DNA of 64,000 nucleotides from Nitrospirota bacterium (GTDB taxonomy: Bacteria; Nitrospirota; Thermodesulfovibrionia; SZUA-242), in the NCBI GenBank assembly GCA_016212095.1, contig JACRHH010000022.1:1-64000 (forward strand). The letters run 5' to 3'. The notes beneath the pieces were generated by a model. That model was not told the origin of the DNA. It made no database searches and saw only the letters and a program-made list of their open reading frames with translations. This document shows, one piece after another, positions 1-7,999 of the stretch. The translations under genes and the position numbers were made by a program. Numbering within the stretch: the first letter of the stretch is position 1; each line of letters begins with the position of its first letter.

Positions 1-216
1 GGAAACAAGCCCCTGCTTTTCGAGGTACGCATTGGACAATCCGCTGTTCGTCGATAGCGTCTTTGCAAGATGCCAGTAGCCTTTCCGGCTCAGGCCCGTG
101 AGTATCGCGTGATACCTCGGCGCTCCAAGCCGGATCAACTCTCCGATTCTCCTTCCGCACCTGCGCCACTGCTTCCGGTAGCACATTCTGATTCGCCTGC
201 GCAAACAGGCGGCAGC
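1..216 (-). pseudogene. Group II intron reverse transcriptase/maturase, 3' remnant
   Basis: Reading the minus strand from 216 to the window edge gives 72 open codons that match the C-terminal maturase/DNA-binding end of group II intron-encoded proteins. Visible signatures are LRRRIRMCYRKQW, then RRIGELIRLGAP, SRKGYW and NAYLEKQGL, in the order expected for this family. The frame is closed upstream by a TGA at 217-219, and the next gene ends only about 60 bases away, so the reverse transcriptase and most of the protein are missing. The true C-terminus lies beyond the left edge. It is a decayed mobile intron fragment and cannot encode an active maturase. The function is known from the family; truncation is seen directly. 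Confidence 0.85.
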
Positions 217-279
217 TCATGATGAAACCGGCTGCGTCCGGTACGATCACAGGAAATTACTTTACTTGCACAGAGTTGC

Positions 280-585
280 CTACGCATGAATAGGCTGCGC
301 AACCAAACGTACTCCAAGGGCAGCGCACACACGAATAATGGTGTCGAAACGGGGGTGAGCATCAGGGCGGAGGGCTTTGTACAAGGCCTCGCGGGTGATG
401 CCTGCGGACTTCGCTATCTCGCTCATCCCCCGCGCACGGGCCGCAATGCCCAAGGCGTGGGCAAGCTCCGAGGCGTCGCCATCTTCAATCGCCATAGTCA
501 CATAGGCGGCTATGTCCTCTTCGCTTCTCAACTGCCTGGCCATGTCAAAATCAGGCAGATCGGCAATGCGGATGTTCTTGGTCAT
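280..585 (-). CDS. HigA-type addiction-module antitoxin (XRE-like)
   Basis: A 101-residue protein of the 'probable addiction module antidote' family, which pairs with a phage Gp49-like/HigB-type RNase toxin. Landmarks are the acidic EDGDASELAHALGIAARARG stretch (about residues 34-53) and the helix-turn-helix segment MSEIAKSAGITREALYKAL. Such proteins neutralise the toxin and repress their own operon. The start at 585 follows the toxin frame by 3 bases, with a GGAG ribosome-binding sequence lying inside the end of the toxin gene. The upstream toxin is frameshifted, so this may be an orphan antitoxin. Family assignment is confident; current activity is unknown. Confidence 0.85.
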   Translation of the reverse strand: MTKNIRIADLPDFDMARQLRSEEDIAAYVTMAIEDGDASELAHALGIAARARGMSEIAKSAGITREALYKALRPDAHPRFDTIIRVCAALGVRLVAQPIHA

Positions 586-588
586 GGA

Positions 589-887
589 TTAATCCTCCAG
601 ATTAATTGCAAGGGTAATGGCCTTGGCAATATCGGCGGCTTGCGTACTCTTTTCCCCGCCTCCCATCATCACAATCAGCACATCGCCTCGCCGAACGTAG
701 TACATGCGCCATCCAGTGCCGAAATGCTCGCGCATCTCAAACACGCCGTGTCACCCACAGGCTTAATATCGCCAAGGTTCCCGCGTTGCGCTTTGTCAAG
801 GCGACGACTCAAGCGCAGACGAGTGATGTGGTCTTTAAGGCCATCAAGCCAAGCGTCAAATTCAGGGATAGTCTTGATTATGAGCAT
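589..887 (-). pseudogene. HigB/RelE-type toxin (Gp49-like), frameshifted
   Basis: The start frame from 887 reads like the N-terminus of RelE-superfamily addiction toxins (PEFDAWLDGLKDH, then GNLGDIKPVGD). After VGD it runs into unrelated residues. Shifting frame near 741-751 restores the family C-terminus: VFEMREHFGTGWRMYYVRRG, then DVLIVMMGGGEKSTQ, ending at a TAA at 589-591, 3 bases before the antitoxin ATG. Restoring one G in the gacacggc run would rejoin the halves. The frameshift removes the RNase core from the normal product, so the toxin is probably dead, unless this is a sequencing error or a programmed shift. The two halves together have the normal length for the family. Confidence 0.82.
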
Positions 888-1101
888 GACTAAATTGTAA
901 TCGTTCGATCACGGGAAAGCAATTAATTTTGGGAGCCAAGCAAGCAATATCTTCCCTGTATTATCAATTCTGCGATCAATCGTCTTCAAGAAAGAAGAGA
1001 CAAGGGCGCTTCGTTACTCTGCATAAATCCTTAAACAGGCATTTACAACGACGCAAGATACGATGCGCATTTCGGGACGGGAAGCCGATCCGCCGGATCG
1101 A

Positions 1102-1135
1102 GAGGGGCCTGGGCGCTAAAACCGCCCAGCCCCTC
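1102..1135. terminator. Strong stem-loop between the two TA loci
   Basis: GAGGGGCCTGGGCG pairs with CGCCCAGCCCCTC around a short loop (ctaaaac), with one bulged C. There is no clear U tract on either strand, so this is terminator-like only. The 888-1204 gap otherwise holds only the higBA promoter; I see no convincing gene in it. Confidence 0.4.
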
Positions 1136-1169
1136 CTCGGCCCCCCGCCTCACTGAGCCCGCAAGCTTC

Positions 1170-1198
1170 TTGACATCGATAAACAAATTGTTTACATT
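1170..1198 (+). promoter_or_regulatory. higBA promoter with built-in operator
   Basis: TTGACA at 1170-1175 and TACATT at 1193-1198 are separated by 17 bases, a near-consensus sigma-70 promoter. Between them lies a perfect hyphenated palindrome AAACAA-A-TTGTTT (1181-1193), the sort of site at which a HigA-type antitoxin would repress. The higB ATG is only 6 bases after the -10, so the transcript would begin at or next to the start codon and lack a ribosome-binding site. Confidence 0.75.
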
Positions 1199-1204
1199 CA
1201 TTTC

Positions 1205-1486
1205 ATGATTCAAACATTTGCCTCTTCCGAAACGGAACGCTTCTTTGCCACCGGAAAATCACGCCGCTTACCGCAGGATATATTGAAGCGTGCAGCGATG
1301 CGTTTGACACAGTTGGATGGAGCCGTCAGCCTCGACGATCTGCGTATCCCTTCTTCCAACAGGCTGGAAGCGTTAGCTCATGACCGCGCCGGTCAATGGA
1401 GCATTCGCATTAACGACCAGTGGCGGGTATGTTTCCGCTTTGAAAATGGCGATGCTTATGACGTTGAAATCGTTGATTATCACTAA
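1205..1486 (+). CDS. higB: HigB toxin (RelE-superfamily ribosome-dependent mRNase)
   Basis: A 93-residue protein with the hallmarks of the HigB 'plasmid maintenance killer' family: FASSETERFFATGKSRRLP at the N-terminus, LEALAHDRAGQWSIRINDQW in the core and a C-terminal WRVCFRFENGDAYDVEIVDY strand pair. Family members cut mRNA on the ribosome and are neutralised by the following antitoxin gene. Toxin-first order with a 13-base gap to higA is the standard higBA arrangement. The promoter lies immediately upstream and implies a leaderless or nearly leaderless message for the toxin. No disruption is seen, so the pair appears functional. Confidence 0.9.
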   Translation: MIQTFASSETERFFATGKSRRLPQDILKRAAMRLTQLDGAVSLDDLRIPSSNRLEALAHDRAGQWSIRINDQWRVCFRFENGDAYDVEIVDYH

Positions 1487-1499
1487 AGGAGACACAGAC

Positions 1500-1796
1500 A
1501 TGGTTAAGAATGGTTTGCCTGCAATCCATCCGGGAGAATTCCTGGCAGAAACCCTGGGAGATATGGGTATATCTCAGGCTGAGTTCGCGCGGACTATCGG
1601 GGTCTCGTCGATGCGGATTTGGCATGTTATCAAGGGAGATCGCCCGGTGACGGCAGAACTGGCGCTACTGTTCGGTCGCGCGTTTAACCAGACGCCGCAA
1701 TACTGGCTCAATCTTCAGTCGTCTTATGATCTAAAAATAGCGAAAGCCCACATCGGTAAACGCCTTGCCGGTATACATGCCCTCGCGCAGGCCTAA
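1500..1796 (+). CDS. higA: HigA antitoxin / autorepressor
   Basis: A 98-residue XRE-family protein. It begins MVKNGLPAIHPGEFLAETL and contains a helix-turn-helix (GISQAEFARTIGVSSMRIW, about residues 27-45), followed by the family pattern RPVTAELALLFGRAFNQTPQ-YWLNLQ. It binds and inhibits HigB and, by family precedent, represses the operon. The palindrome inside the promoter (1181-1193) is the likely operator. The ATG at 1500 was chosen because AAAGGAG lies 9 bases upstream and the HigA family starts here; a longer in-frame extension runs through the higB gene and is not credible. Unlike the toxin, it has a good ribosome-binding site. Confidence 0.9.
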   Translation: MVKNGLPAIHPGEFLAETLGDMGISQAEFARTIGVSSMRIWHVIKGDRPVTAELALLFGRAFNQTPQYWLNLQSSYDLKIAKAHIGKRLAGIHALAQA

Positions 1797-2139
1797 TTCA
1801 CCGCCGAGCAATACACGCGAGTAATTCCAATCGGGCCAAGGGACGGCATCTAACCGTCCCCCCCAACACCACCCATCGTGCGTCTCCGCCCATTTATCCG
1901 GAATATGCGCGGTTCGCGGAAATCATCTGGCCGTAGCCGGATGGTGAATCCTGATCCACATTATTCGCATCTGCGTCCGGCAAGGCGGCGCAGCCGGGTT
2001 TTGAATCCATTGACGGCTTGGCCGGTGGCGGTCAGCCGGTTTCTCGTGAATGTGAAGCCGGGAAACGAACTTTCCTGAGCGAGGACAACATTGCTTTTGT
2101 CACGGTTACGATTGTGAACGGAAGGGTTTGCGAGAACTT
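1797..2139. other. Gene-poor gap after higBA
   Basis: GGGACGG (1840-1846) pairs with CCGTCCC (1854-1860) and is followed by more C residues; it is a plausible transcription stop for higBA, though without a U tract. The remainder (about 1860-2139) shows no recognisable gene. A plus-strand frame ending at the TAA near 2140 reads like ordinary coding sequence for about 40 codons, but has no start and no family I recognise, so it may be a gene remnant. Confidence 0.4.
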
Positions 2140-4884
2140 TCAGGGGGTGGAATAAACGCCCGACCTTCTTTCCATATATTTTCTAACCTCTTCAACGATC
2201 AGGATCGTCGATGAAACAGCGGTTATCAGCAGCCAGTCGGCAGCCGACAGTGGCGCCGTATGCAGTATCCCGTTCAGGAACGGGATGTATGAAAACGCCA
2301 TCATCATGGCGATGGACACGGCAACAGCGGCAACCAGATATTTATTGCCGAGAGGATTGGTTTTCAGGAGGCTCTCTGTTATGGTTTTCGAATTGAACGC
2401 GTTGAACATCTGAAACATTACCAGCGTGAAAAACGCCATCGTAGTTGCCTTCACGTAGGCAGCTTCATGAGTTGCGAGCGAGTCACCGAATTTCCATCCG
2501 GACGAGGCCAGTTCCCGGTAAAACAGCATGAGCGCCCCGGATGCGATCAACAAGCCGCTGACTCCTATCCGCTTCAGAAAACGCTTATCGACTATTCTTG
2601 CCGACGGATTTCTCGGCGTTTTTGTCATCAGCCCTTTTTCCTCCGGTTCCATCGCAAGCGCCAGAGAGGGCAGCACTTCAACGCCAAGATCGATCAACAG
2701 TATCTGAATTGCAAGCAGAGGCAACACCGAAAAATCGTAAAACAGGCCGATCATCACCGCGGCAACCACGGTGAACAGCTCTCCGGTGATGCCGGCAAAA
2801 TTGTAGTAAACCAGCTTGCTTAAATTGTCGTAAATTTTCCGCCCTTCCCTTATGGCCGTCACAATGGTTGCAAACGAGTCGTCCAGAAGCACCATGTCGC
2901 TCGACTCCTTCGATACTTCGGTTCCCGCGATGCCCATGGCAACTCCGATGCTCGCTTTTTTTAGCGCTGGAGCGTCGTTGACGCCGTCGCCTGTAACCGC
3001 CACAACCTCGCCCATATCCTGAAGCAGGCTGACGATTCTAAGCTTGTGCGAAGGCGAAACTCGCGCGAATATCGTTTCCGAACGCAATATTTTCTCAAGC
3101 CGCGTATCATTCATCTTCTCCAGCTCAACTCCGGTTATTACCGCAGTGCTCTTATTTGCGATGCCAACCTCCATCGCCACGGCCTTTGCGGTCGCTCCGT
3201 AGTCTCCGGTGATGATATTGATTTTTATTCCCGCATCCTTGCATACCCTTACGGCCCCGGCTATCTCCGCGCGCGGGGGATCGATCATGCCCATGAATCC
3301 GGCAAATATGAAATCCCTTTCGGCAATCCTCATCGAAGCCTCTGGCGACAGCTTTTTGTAAGCGAAGCCGAGCACCCGAAGCGCCTGCCTGCCCATGTCT
3401 TCCTCATGCTTCGCAAGACGCGCCACGGTTTCGGCGTCGAGCGCCGGTTCATTGCCGTCCGCCAGAATCCGGTTGCACATGCGCATGATCTCGTCCGGCG
3501 CGCCCTTGGCGAAGGCGTAGTGATGCCCGCCATGGCTGTGAATGGTTATCATCCTCTTTTTCTCGGAGTCGAACGGCATCTCGTGAATCCGCTCGTATTG
3601 CTTCTCCAGTGCGTCCCGGTCTATCCCCGCCTTGGCCGCTGCCACAATCAAGGCACCCTCGGTCGGATCACCGGCTATCGCATAATCTTTTTCCGCGCCA
3701 TCCTGTCGCACCAATCGGGCGTTGTTGCATAGCGCGGCGATATTGAGCAGCATATTAAAACCGCCTGAATCAGCCGGATCGATCCTGTTTCCGCTTTCCA
3801 GGAACTCGCCCGCAGGTTCATATCCGGCTCCGGTCGCCTCGATGATTCTGCCGTTTGTGATCAATGTTTTCACGGTCATCTGGTTTTTCGTGATGGTTCC
3901 GGTCTTGTCGGAACAGATAACCGTTGTAGCGCCGAGGGTTTCAACCGATGACAGTCTGCGGACAATCGCGTTTTTCCGGGCCATCTTCTGAAGAGCCATG
4001 GCAAGCGATATGGTCATGGTTGTAGGAAGGCCTTCTGGAACCACCGCCACGGCGATGCTTATCGCAAAGAAAAACATGTACAAGAAATCCTGCCCTTTGA
4101 ACAGGCCCAGAGCGATTACACCAATCGAAATGACAACCGTCACCTTCGCAGTGATCCTGCCTATCACCATAAGTTCTTTCTGTAGCGGGCTTGGCTCTTC
4201 CTCTGTTTCCTGCGTCAGGCCGGCAATCCTGCCGAATTCGGTTCTCATGCCGGTGGCAACGACAACCGCCCTGGCGTTGCCGTGGGCGACGCCTGTTCCC
4301 ATGAAAACCATGTTCCGCTGATCCTGCGCCAAAAGGTCGGACTTCAGCGTGGTTCCGGAAGTTTTTCTCCGTGGAAGGCTTTCACCGGTAAGCAGCGACT
4401 CGTCCGCCTTGAGTTCGTTTTCTTCGAATATTCTGGCGTCTGCGGCAACCTTGTCTCCTTCGGAGAGAACCAATATATCACCGACAACAACTTCCGACGC
4501 CTTGATATTGCAGAATTGACCGTCTCGGACAACCGCGGCAACCGGAGAGATCATGTTTCTTAACGATTCGATGGCCTTCGACGCCTTGTATTCCTGCAGG
4601 AAACCAACGCCGGAGTTGAGCAGGATGATGCACAGAAGCACTATCGCGTCGCTGCGCTGCCCGAAGGCAAGCGACAGTATCGCGGCCACTATCAGGATAA
4701 TTATCAGTATGTTCGAAAACTGCGAAAAGAGAATCCGGATGGTCGATGTATCGACCTTTTTTCTTATCTCGTTGGCTCCGTCCCGTTCGAGGCGGACCTT
4801 TGCCTCATGGCCGGAAAGGCCGAACACTCCCGTTGAGAGTTCCTCGAAAATCTCATCCACATGCTTCCCTGACATTTTCATCAT
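2140..4884 (-). CDS. P2-type cation-transporting ATPase
   Basis: A 914-residue P-type ATPase. It has an N-terminal cation-ATPase domain, two membrane helices (about 48-95), an actuator domain with TGES (166-169), PEGLP in helix M4 (283-287), the phosphorylation loop DKTGT (D326), a nucleotide-binding domain, TGDGVNDAP in the hinge and about six C-terminal helices. The PEGLP and M6 region (IDLGVEVLP) place it in the Ca2+/Na+,K+-like P2 group rather than the heavy-metal P1B group. M6 reads DLGVEVLP, whereas many Na+,K+-like bacterial relatives have DLGTD-x-xP, so the ion is uncertain. It is monocistronic, with a 117-bp gap to the upstream operon. ATG at 4884 is preceded by a GGAAGG-like site; nearby in-frame ATGs are alternatives. 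Confidence 0.88.
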   Translation of the reverse strand: MMKMSGKHVDEIFEELSTGVFGLSGHEAKVRLERDGANEIRKKVDTSTIRILFSQFSNILIIILIVAAILSLAFGQRSDAIVLLCIILLNSGVGFLQEYKASKAIESLRNMISPVAAVVRDGQFCNIKASEVVVGDILVLSEGDKVAADARIFEENELKADESLLTGESLPRRKTSGTTLKSDLLAQDQRNMVFMGTGVAHGNARAVVVATGMRTEFGRIAGLTQETEEEPSPLQKELMVIGRITAKVTVVISIGVIALGLFKGQDFLYMFFFAISIAVAVVPEGLPTTMTISLAMALQKMARKNAIVRRLSSVETLGATTVICSDKTGTITKNQMTVKTLITNGRIIEATGAGYEPAGEFLESGNRIDPADSGGFNMLLNIAALCNNARLVRQDGAEKDYAIAGDPTEGALIVAAAKAGIDRDALEKQYERIHEMPFDSEKKRMITIHSHGGHHYAFAKGAPDEIMRMCNRILADGNEPALDAETVARLAKHEEDMGRQALRVLGFAYKKLSPEASMRIAERDFIFAGFMGMIDPPRAEIAGAVRVCKDAGIKINIITGDYGATAKAVAMEVGIANKSTAVITGVELEKMNDTRLEKILRSETIFARVSPSHKLRIVSLLQDMGEVVAVTGDGVNDAPALKKASIGVAMGIAGTEVSKESSDMVLLDDSFATIVTAIREGRKIYDNLSKLVYYNFAGITGELFTVVAAVMIGLFYDFSVLPLLAIQILLIDLGVEVLPSLALAMEPEEKGLMTKTPRNPSARIVDKRFLKRIGVSGLLIASGALMLFYRELASSGWKFGDSLATHEAAYVKATTMAFFTLVMFQMFNAFNSKTITESLLKTNPLGNKYLVAAVAVSIAMMMAFSYIPFLNGILHTAPLSAADWLLITAVSSTILIVEEVRKYMERRSGVYSTP

Positions 4885-5001
4885 TCAGGCTGCCTTCCGG
4901 ATCGATTTTGTAATGACATGCGGTTATTTTTATGGATTATCAGAACAGTATCTTAAAAAAACCTTTCTCCTTTTTCATCCTTCCCCCTAGCTCCAGCCAC
5001 A

Positions 5002-5880
5002 CTACTTCGTCCCCTGCTGCTTTTCAGGCGCGCCACCCTTCTGCTTGACCGTATCGTTCATCATTCCCTTTCTCTCAGGCCCGGCTGGCGGAAGTTGTTT
5101 AACCACAATATCGGTATTAACAATCATCCCATGCTCGCCAACCCTTACAGGCGCGGGTTTGTCGCCGCCGAACACGCCGATCACCCCGCCTTCAACCATC
5201 GGCCCTCCTCCATAGTCCGAACGCACACGCAGATAGAATTTCCCCGCGCCTCCGGTTCGTAAAAGATACGTTCCGTCGGCCAGCGTTCTTTCCGACACAT
5301 AAGCAGGCAGGCCAGACATGTCAGGACTCGAATACGCCAGAACAACCGCACCGGCCACAGGCTGTTTATCAACATAGAGCACTTTACCGGAAATGCCCGT
5401 TGCCAGTGAAGTCGGATCTCCGGGGGTGGCGGAAGGCGGACGATACTCGTATGCCTGCGAGAGCATCCCGGCATCAAGCGTCTTGCCGGCTTCCACAGTA
5501 TATTTCACGGCCTTCTGCTCCGGATCACGGCTGATAATGATCATGTCGCCATTACGCGGCGGGCCAAGCTCCGGCCCGTTTGTGCGCCGCACGATTGCTC
5601 CAAGATAATAGATTCCGGGAGGCGCAACAATGCTGATCGAACCGTCCGGTTTAAGCATCTCGACCAGTTCCGGCACGCGAAGATAGCGCATCGGATCGGG
5701 AGCCGGGCCGGTGGAGGCGTCAAATAAAAAGACGCCGCCCCTTACCGGCTCAGGCTTTTCGCCCAACTGCACACGCCCGGTAACCGTTCCATCGCCGGTC
5801 TCTGCCGAAACGGCAAGCACCACAAGCAAGACAACGACCATCGGAATGCACAATATTGCGATAACATTACGGATTTTCAT
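5002..5880 (-). CDS. Secreted protein with carboxypeptidase-regulatory-like domains
   Basis: A 292-residue exported protein, the last gene of the cytochrome operon. The start MKIRNV at 5880 is chosen because AGGTG lies 7 bases upstream. It overlaps the previous gene's stop by 14 bases, suggesting translational coupling; a longer start would reach further into that gene. A signal peptide (about residues 1-26, ending VSA) precedes two beta-sandwich modules of the transthyretin-like/carboxypeptidase-regulatory type: GTVTGRVQLGEKPEPVRGG and ISGKVLYVDKQPVAGAVV with the usual LADGTYLLR phrase. The C-terminal tail (about 30 residues) is charged, Lys/Gln-rich and probably disordered. There are no haem motifs. 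The role is probably structural at the cell surface; this is inference from domain type and context. Confidence 0.7.
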   Translation of the reverse strand: MKIRNVIAILCIPMVVVLLVVLAVSAETGDGTVTGRVQLGEKPEPVRGGVFLFDASTGPAPDPMRYLRVPELVEMLKPDGSISIVAPPGIYYLGAIVRRTNGPELGPPRNGDMIIISRDPEQKAVKYTVEAGKTLDAGMLSQAYEYRPPSATPGDPTSLATGISGKVLYVDKQPVAGAVVLAYSSPDMSGLPAYVSERTLADGTYLLRTGGAGKFYLRVRSDYGGGPMVEGGVIGVFGGDKPAPVRVGEHGMIVNTDIVVKQLPPAGPERKGMMNDTVKQKGGAPEKQQGTK

Positions 5881-6835
5881 GTGGTTGCACCTCATTTCGC
5901 GTGCTGTCAGCCACGCCTGTTTTTTTAATGCTGCCGTAACGAACTCCTGCGTTCGCAGCCGGGCGTTCAAGAAACGGACGGTATAACGCTGATCCTAGCG
6001 AAATATCGCGATTCCTGTCGAAAATTTTTATTCCCATCTCCATTGATCCGCCCGATCCCCACCAGTTGCCGGAAACATCCAGATCCCATGACTGCCGCTC
6101 CCCCAGGTTCAGATTGTACCAAAGATTATCGTGTATGTTGTTACCGCTTATGCTCAGCTTGCCGGTATTCCACGGGCGACCGCTTCGCTCCGGCTCAAAG
6201 AAATCGGCGATGTTCTGCCCGGACGGGGCCAGAAACATGCCGATCCTGTTTTGGGTAATGTTGTTGCGGCTGATGATTACCGGCCCTTCCATGCGAGTAA
6301 AGCGGATCCCTATGTCATTATGGTGGAATTCGCTGTTTTCGATTACAAGCCGCGCACGTCCGAAACGCATTCCCTCGTTGTTTCCGTGAAATATGCAGCA
6401 AGATACAGCCGCGGTTGAGAAGTGCGCCTGAAGTCCGGTGAACGCGCCGGAAAACTCGCAATAACGAATGACATTATTTTGCGGCGAGGTAAAGATCATT
6501 ACATATGACCAGTCACCTGGCGAGGAAGAGGCTTCGGCAGACATGAAACGGATCATGCGATCAGGCATGCCGATGGCGTTGATTCCGCCAAGCACACGAA
6601 GCTCGGAGTCGCCGATGCCATCGCCGTTTCTGTCCACCTTCTCGAAGCGCACTGTCGTTCCAGGCTCGATCGTGAGCGTGGCCGCACGGGCAACAACAAC
6701 CACGCCGCGCACAGTCACTTCACCATACCAGTGAGTGTCGGAGGCAAGCACCGTGTCCGCCTGAACCGTTGCGGATTCGCACCTTGCGGCAAACAACAAC
6801 AGAGCGGAAAACAGAAACGGCAGAAGCCGTATCAT
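5867..6835 (-). CDS. Secreted right-handed beta-helix protein
   Basis: A 322-residue protein with a signal peptide (MIRLLPFLFSALLLFAARCE) followed by a beta-helix of the NosD/pectate-lyase-like kind. A typical entry strand is seen (LTIEPGTTVRFEK, about residues 53-66), a DRNGDGIGDSE loop, then repeating turns rich in N, G and I: NNVIRYCEFSGAFTGL, VIENSEFHHNDIGIRF, IISRNNITQNRIGMFL, LSISGNNIHDNLWYNLNLG. It ends with DVSGNWWGS, a common closing phrase of such proteins. No catalytic residues are recognisable, so it may bind polysaccharide or act as a scaffold. It starts in an ATGA overlap with the upstream gene and overlaps the downstream gene, so it belongs to the operon. Confidence 0.78.
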   Translation of the reverse strand: MIRLLPFLFSALLLFAARCESATVQADTVLASDTHWYGEVTVRGVVVVARAATLTIEPGTTVRFEKVDRNGDGIGDSELRVLGGINAIGMPDRMIRFMSAEASSSPGDWSYVMIFTSPQNNVIRYCEFSGAFTGLQAHFSTAAVSCCIFHGNNEGMRFGRARLVIENSEFHHNDIGIRFTRMEGPVIISRNNITQNRIGMFLAPSGQNIADFFEPERSGRPWNTGKLSISGNNIHDNLWYNLNLGERQSWDLDVSGNWWGSGGSMEMGIKIFDRNRDISLGSALYRPFLERPAANAGVRYGSIKKTGVADSTRNEVQPHENP

Positions 6836-7986
6836 GGCGTCTTGACGGCAGGCATCACCGGGGCTGTCCGAATGTCGATGCCTGTCAATTCGCTGCCTTC
6901 AACAGCATCAACCGAATGGTTTGCATTGCCCTCGTACAGCCCGAACATCTCGCCGGCATCCGGAGCTTCGCCCGATTTTTGTCTTGCGACAAGATAGTAC
7001 ATTCCTGGCTGAGAAAGCCCGATCCTGTAGCGCCCGTCATCATCCGTTATTGCCATGTTCGGCGTCTTTGTCCGGATTATATGCATCTGGAACAATCTGT
7101 CACGCCCGGCATTGTAGGCTGTAACAAACGCGCCACTGACAGGTTGCCCCCTCATATCGGTCACGCGACCGCTAATGGACAACGAGTGCGATGCGGCATC
7201 GGACGGGCCACGCCTGAAATCGCGCATCCTGATGCCGCCTGTTGAAACAATACTGTTTCCTCTCACTCTCCGTTCAGGAGGCAGTTTGGACGGATCATCC
7301 AGAAACGCATAAAGATCATCCTTCGGATAGCATTCAATCGAAACAGAACAAGATTGTCCGGTCGTCACGGTTACCTGATTTCCGGTGTGCCGACAGTACA
7401 GGTCGCCCTTTTCTAGAGGCTTCATCTGCTCTTTCCCGTTCCTTCTGCGCGCCACAACCGCATATGATCCCGGCCCGATATCAAAACGAAAATTCCCACG
7501 ACTGTCGATTGTGGTTGTAAGGAGCCCCATTCCGCGAAAATACCCGTCATTGGCCGGATAGATGGAAACCCGGCCTCCGGATACCGGATTTCCCTTGAAC
7601 GTGACATGCCCAGACACGCCCTCCCTCCCGTCGGAGCAAACGGCATCGGTTGCCGGCAAGGCCATTAATGGGATCCAGGCAGGCGCGTCGGATATTGTCA
7701 CCGGATTTGCGCCGTGATATGCGACATGTTTCAGTCCGCCTGAATAACCGCTTGCGGTCAGATAATATGAACCTGCCGGAAGTTTCAGACGATATTCACC
7801 AGGCTTGTCGCCGCCGACCGCCCTGAATCCGCCTGTTTTCGATATAAAGGCCGAGTAATCGGAATACGCCTCGACAATGGCGTTCTCCACCGGCCCGCTG
7901 CTCGAAAAAACGATTCCTTCGACCGGCCCGCAGTGCGCAGCCGAAGGAATCAGCAGGGGGAGAAAGAATAATGCGACAAGTAACAC
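6832..7986 (-). CDS. Secreted carboxypeptidase-regulatory-like domain protein
   Basis: About 384 residues. A GTG at 7986, 13 bases after the giant gene's stop and preceded by AGGA, is the best start; no ATG fits without entering the upstream gene. A hydrophobic export signal (LLVALFFLPLLIPSAAHC) is followed by at least three Ig-like carboxypeptidase-regulatory modules: GPVEGIVFSSSGPVENAIVE, GVSGHVTFKGNPVSGGRVS and SISGRVTDMRGQPVSGAFVT. Each carries the phrase pattern GxYxLxLPAGSYYL or GRYRIGLSQPGMYYLVA. It resembles the 292-residue protein two genes later, so the two flank the beta-helix gene and may be paralogues. Cell-surface location is inferred. The exact start is uncertain. Confidence 0.68.
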   Translation of the reverse strand: MLLVALFFLPLLIPSAAHCGPVEGIVFSSSGPVENAIVEAYSDYSAFISKTGGFRAVGGDKPGEYRLKLPAGSYYLTASGYSGGLKHVAYHGANPVTISDAPAWIPLMALPATDAVCSDGREGVSGHVTFKGNPVSGGRVSIYPANDGYFRGMGLLTTTIDSRGNFRFDIGPGSYAVVARRRNGKEQMKPLEKGDLYCRHTGNQVTVTTGQSCSVSIECYPKDDLYAFLDDPSKLPPERRVRGNSIVSTGGIRMRDFRRGPSDAASHSLSISGRVTDMRGQPVSGAFVTAYNAGRDRLFQMHIIRTKTPNMAITDDDGRYRIGLSQPGMYYLVARQKSGEAPDAGEMFGLYEGNANHSVDAVEGSELTGIDIRTAPVMPAVKTP

Positions 7987-7999
7987 GCCATATAATATC

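Noticed and set aside
929-1156. A 75-codon plus-strand reading frame
   Set aside because: No ribosome-binding site, no recognisable family, unusual composition and a terminator-like stem within it.
1877-1881. GTGCG as the 5' end of the group II intron
   Set aside because: The sequence following does not show intron domain I, and the maturase remnant lies on the other strand far to the left.
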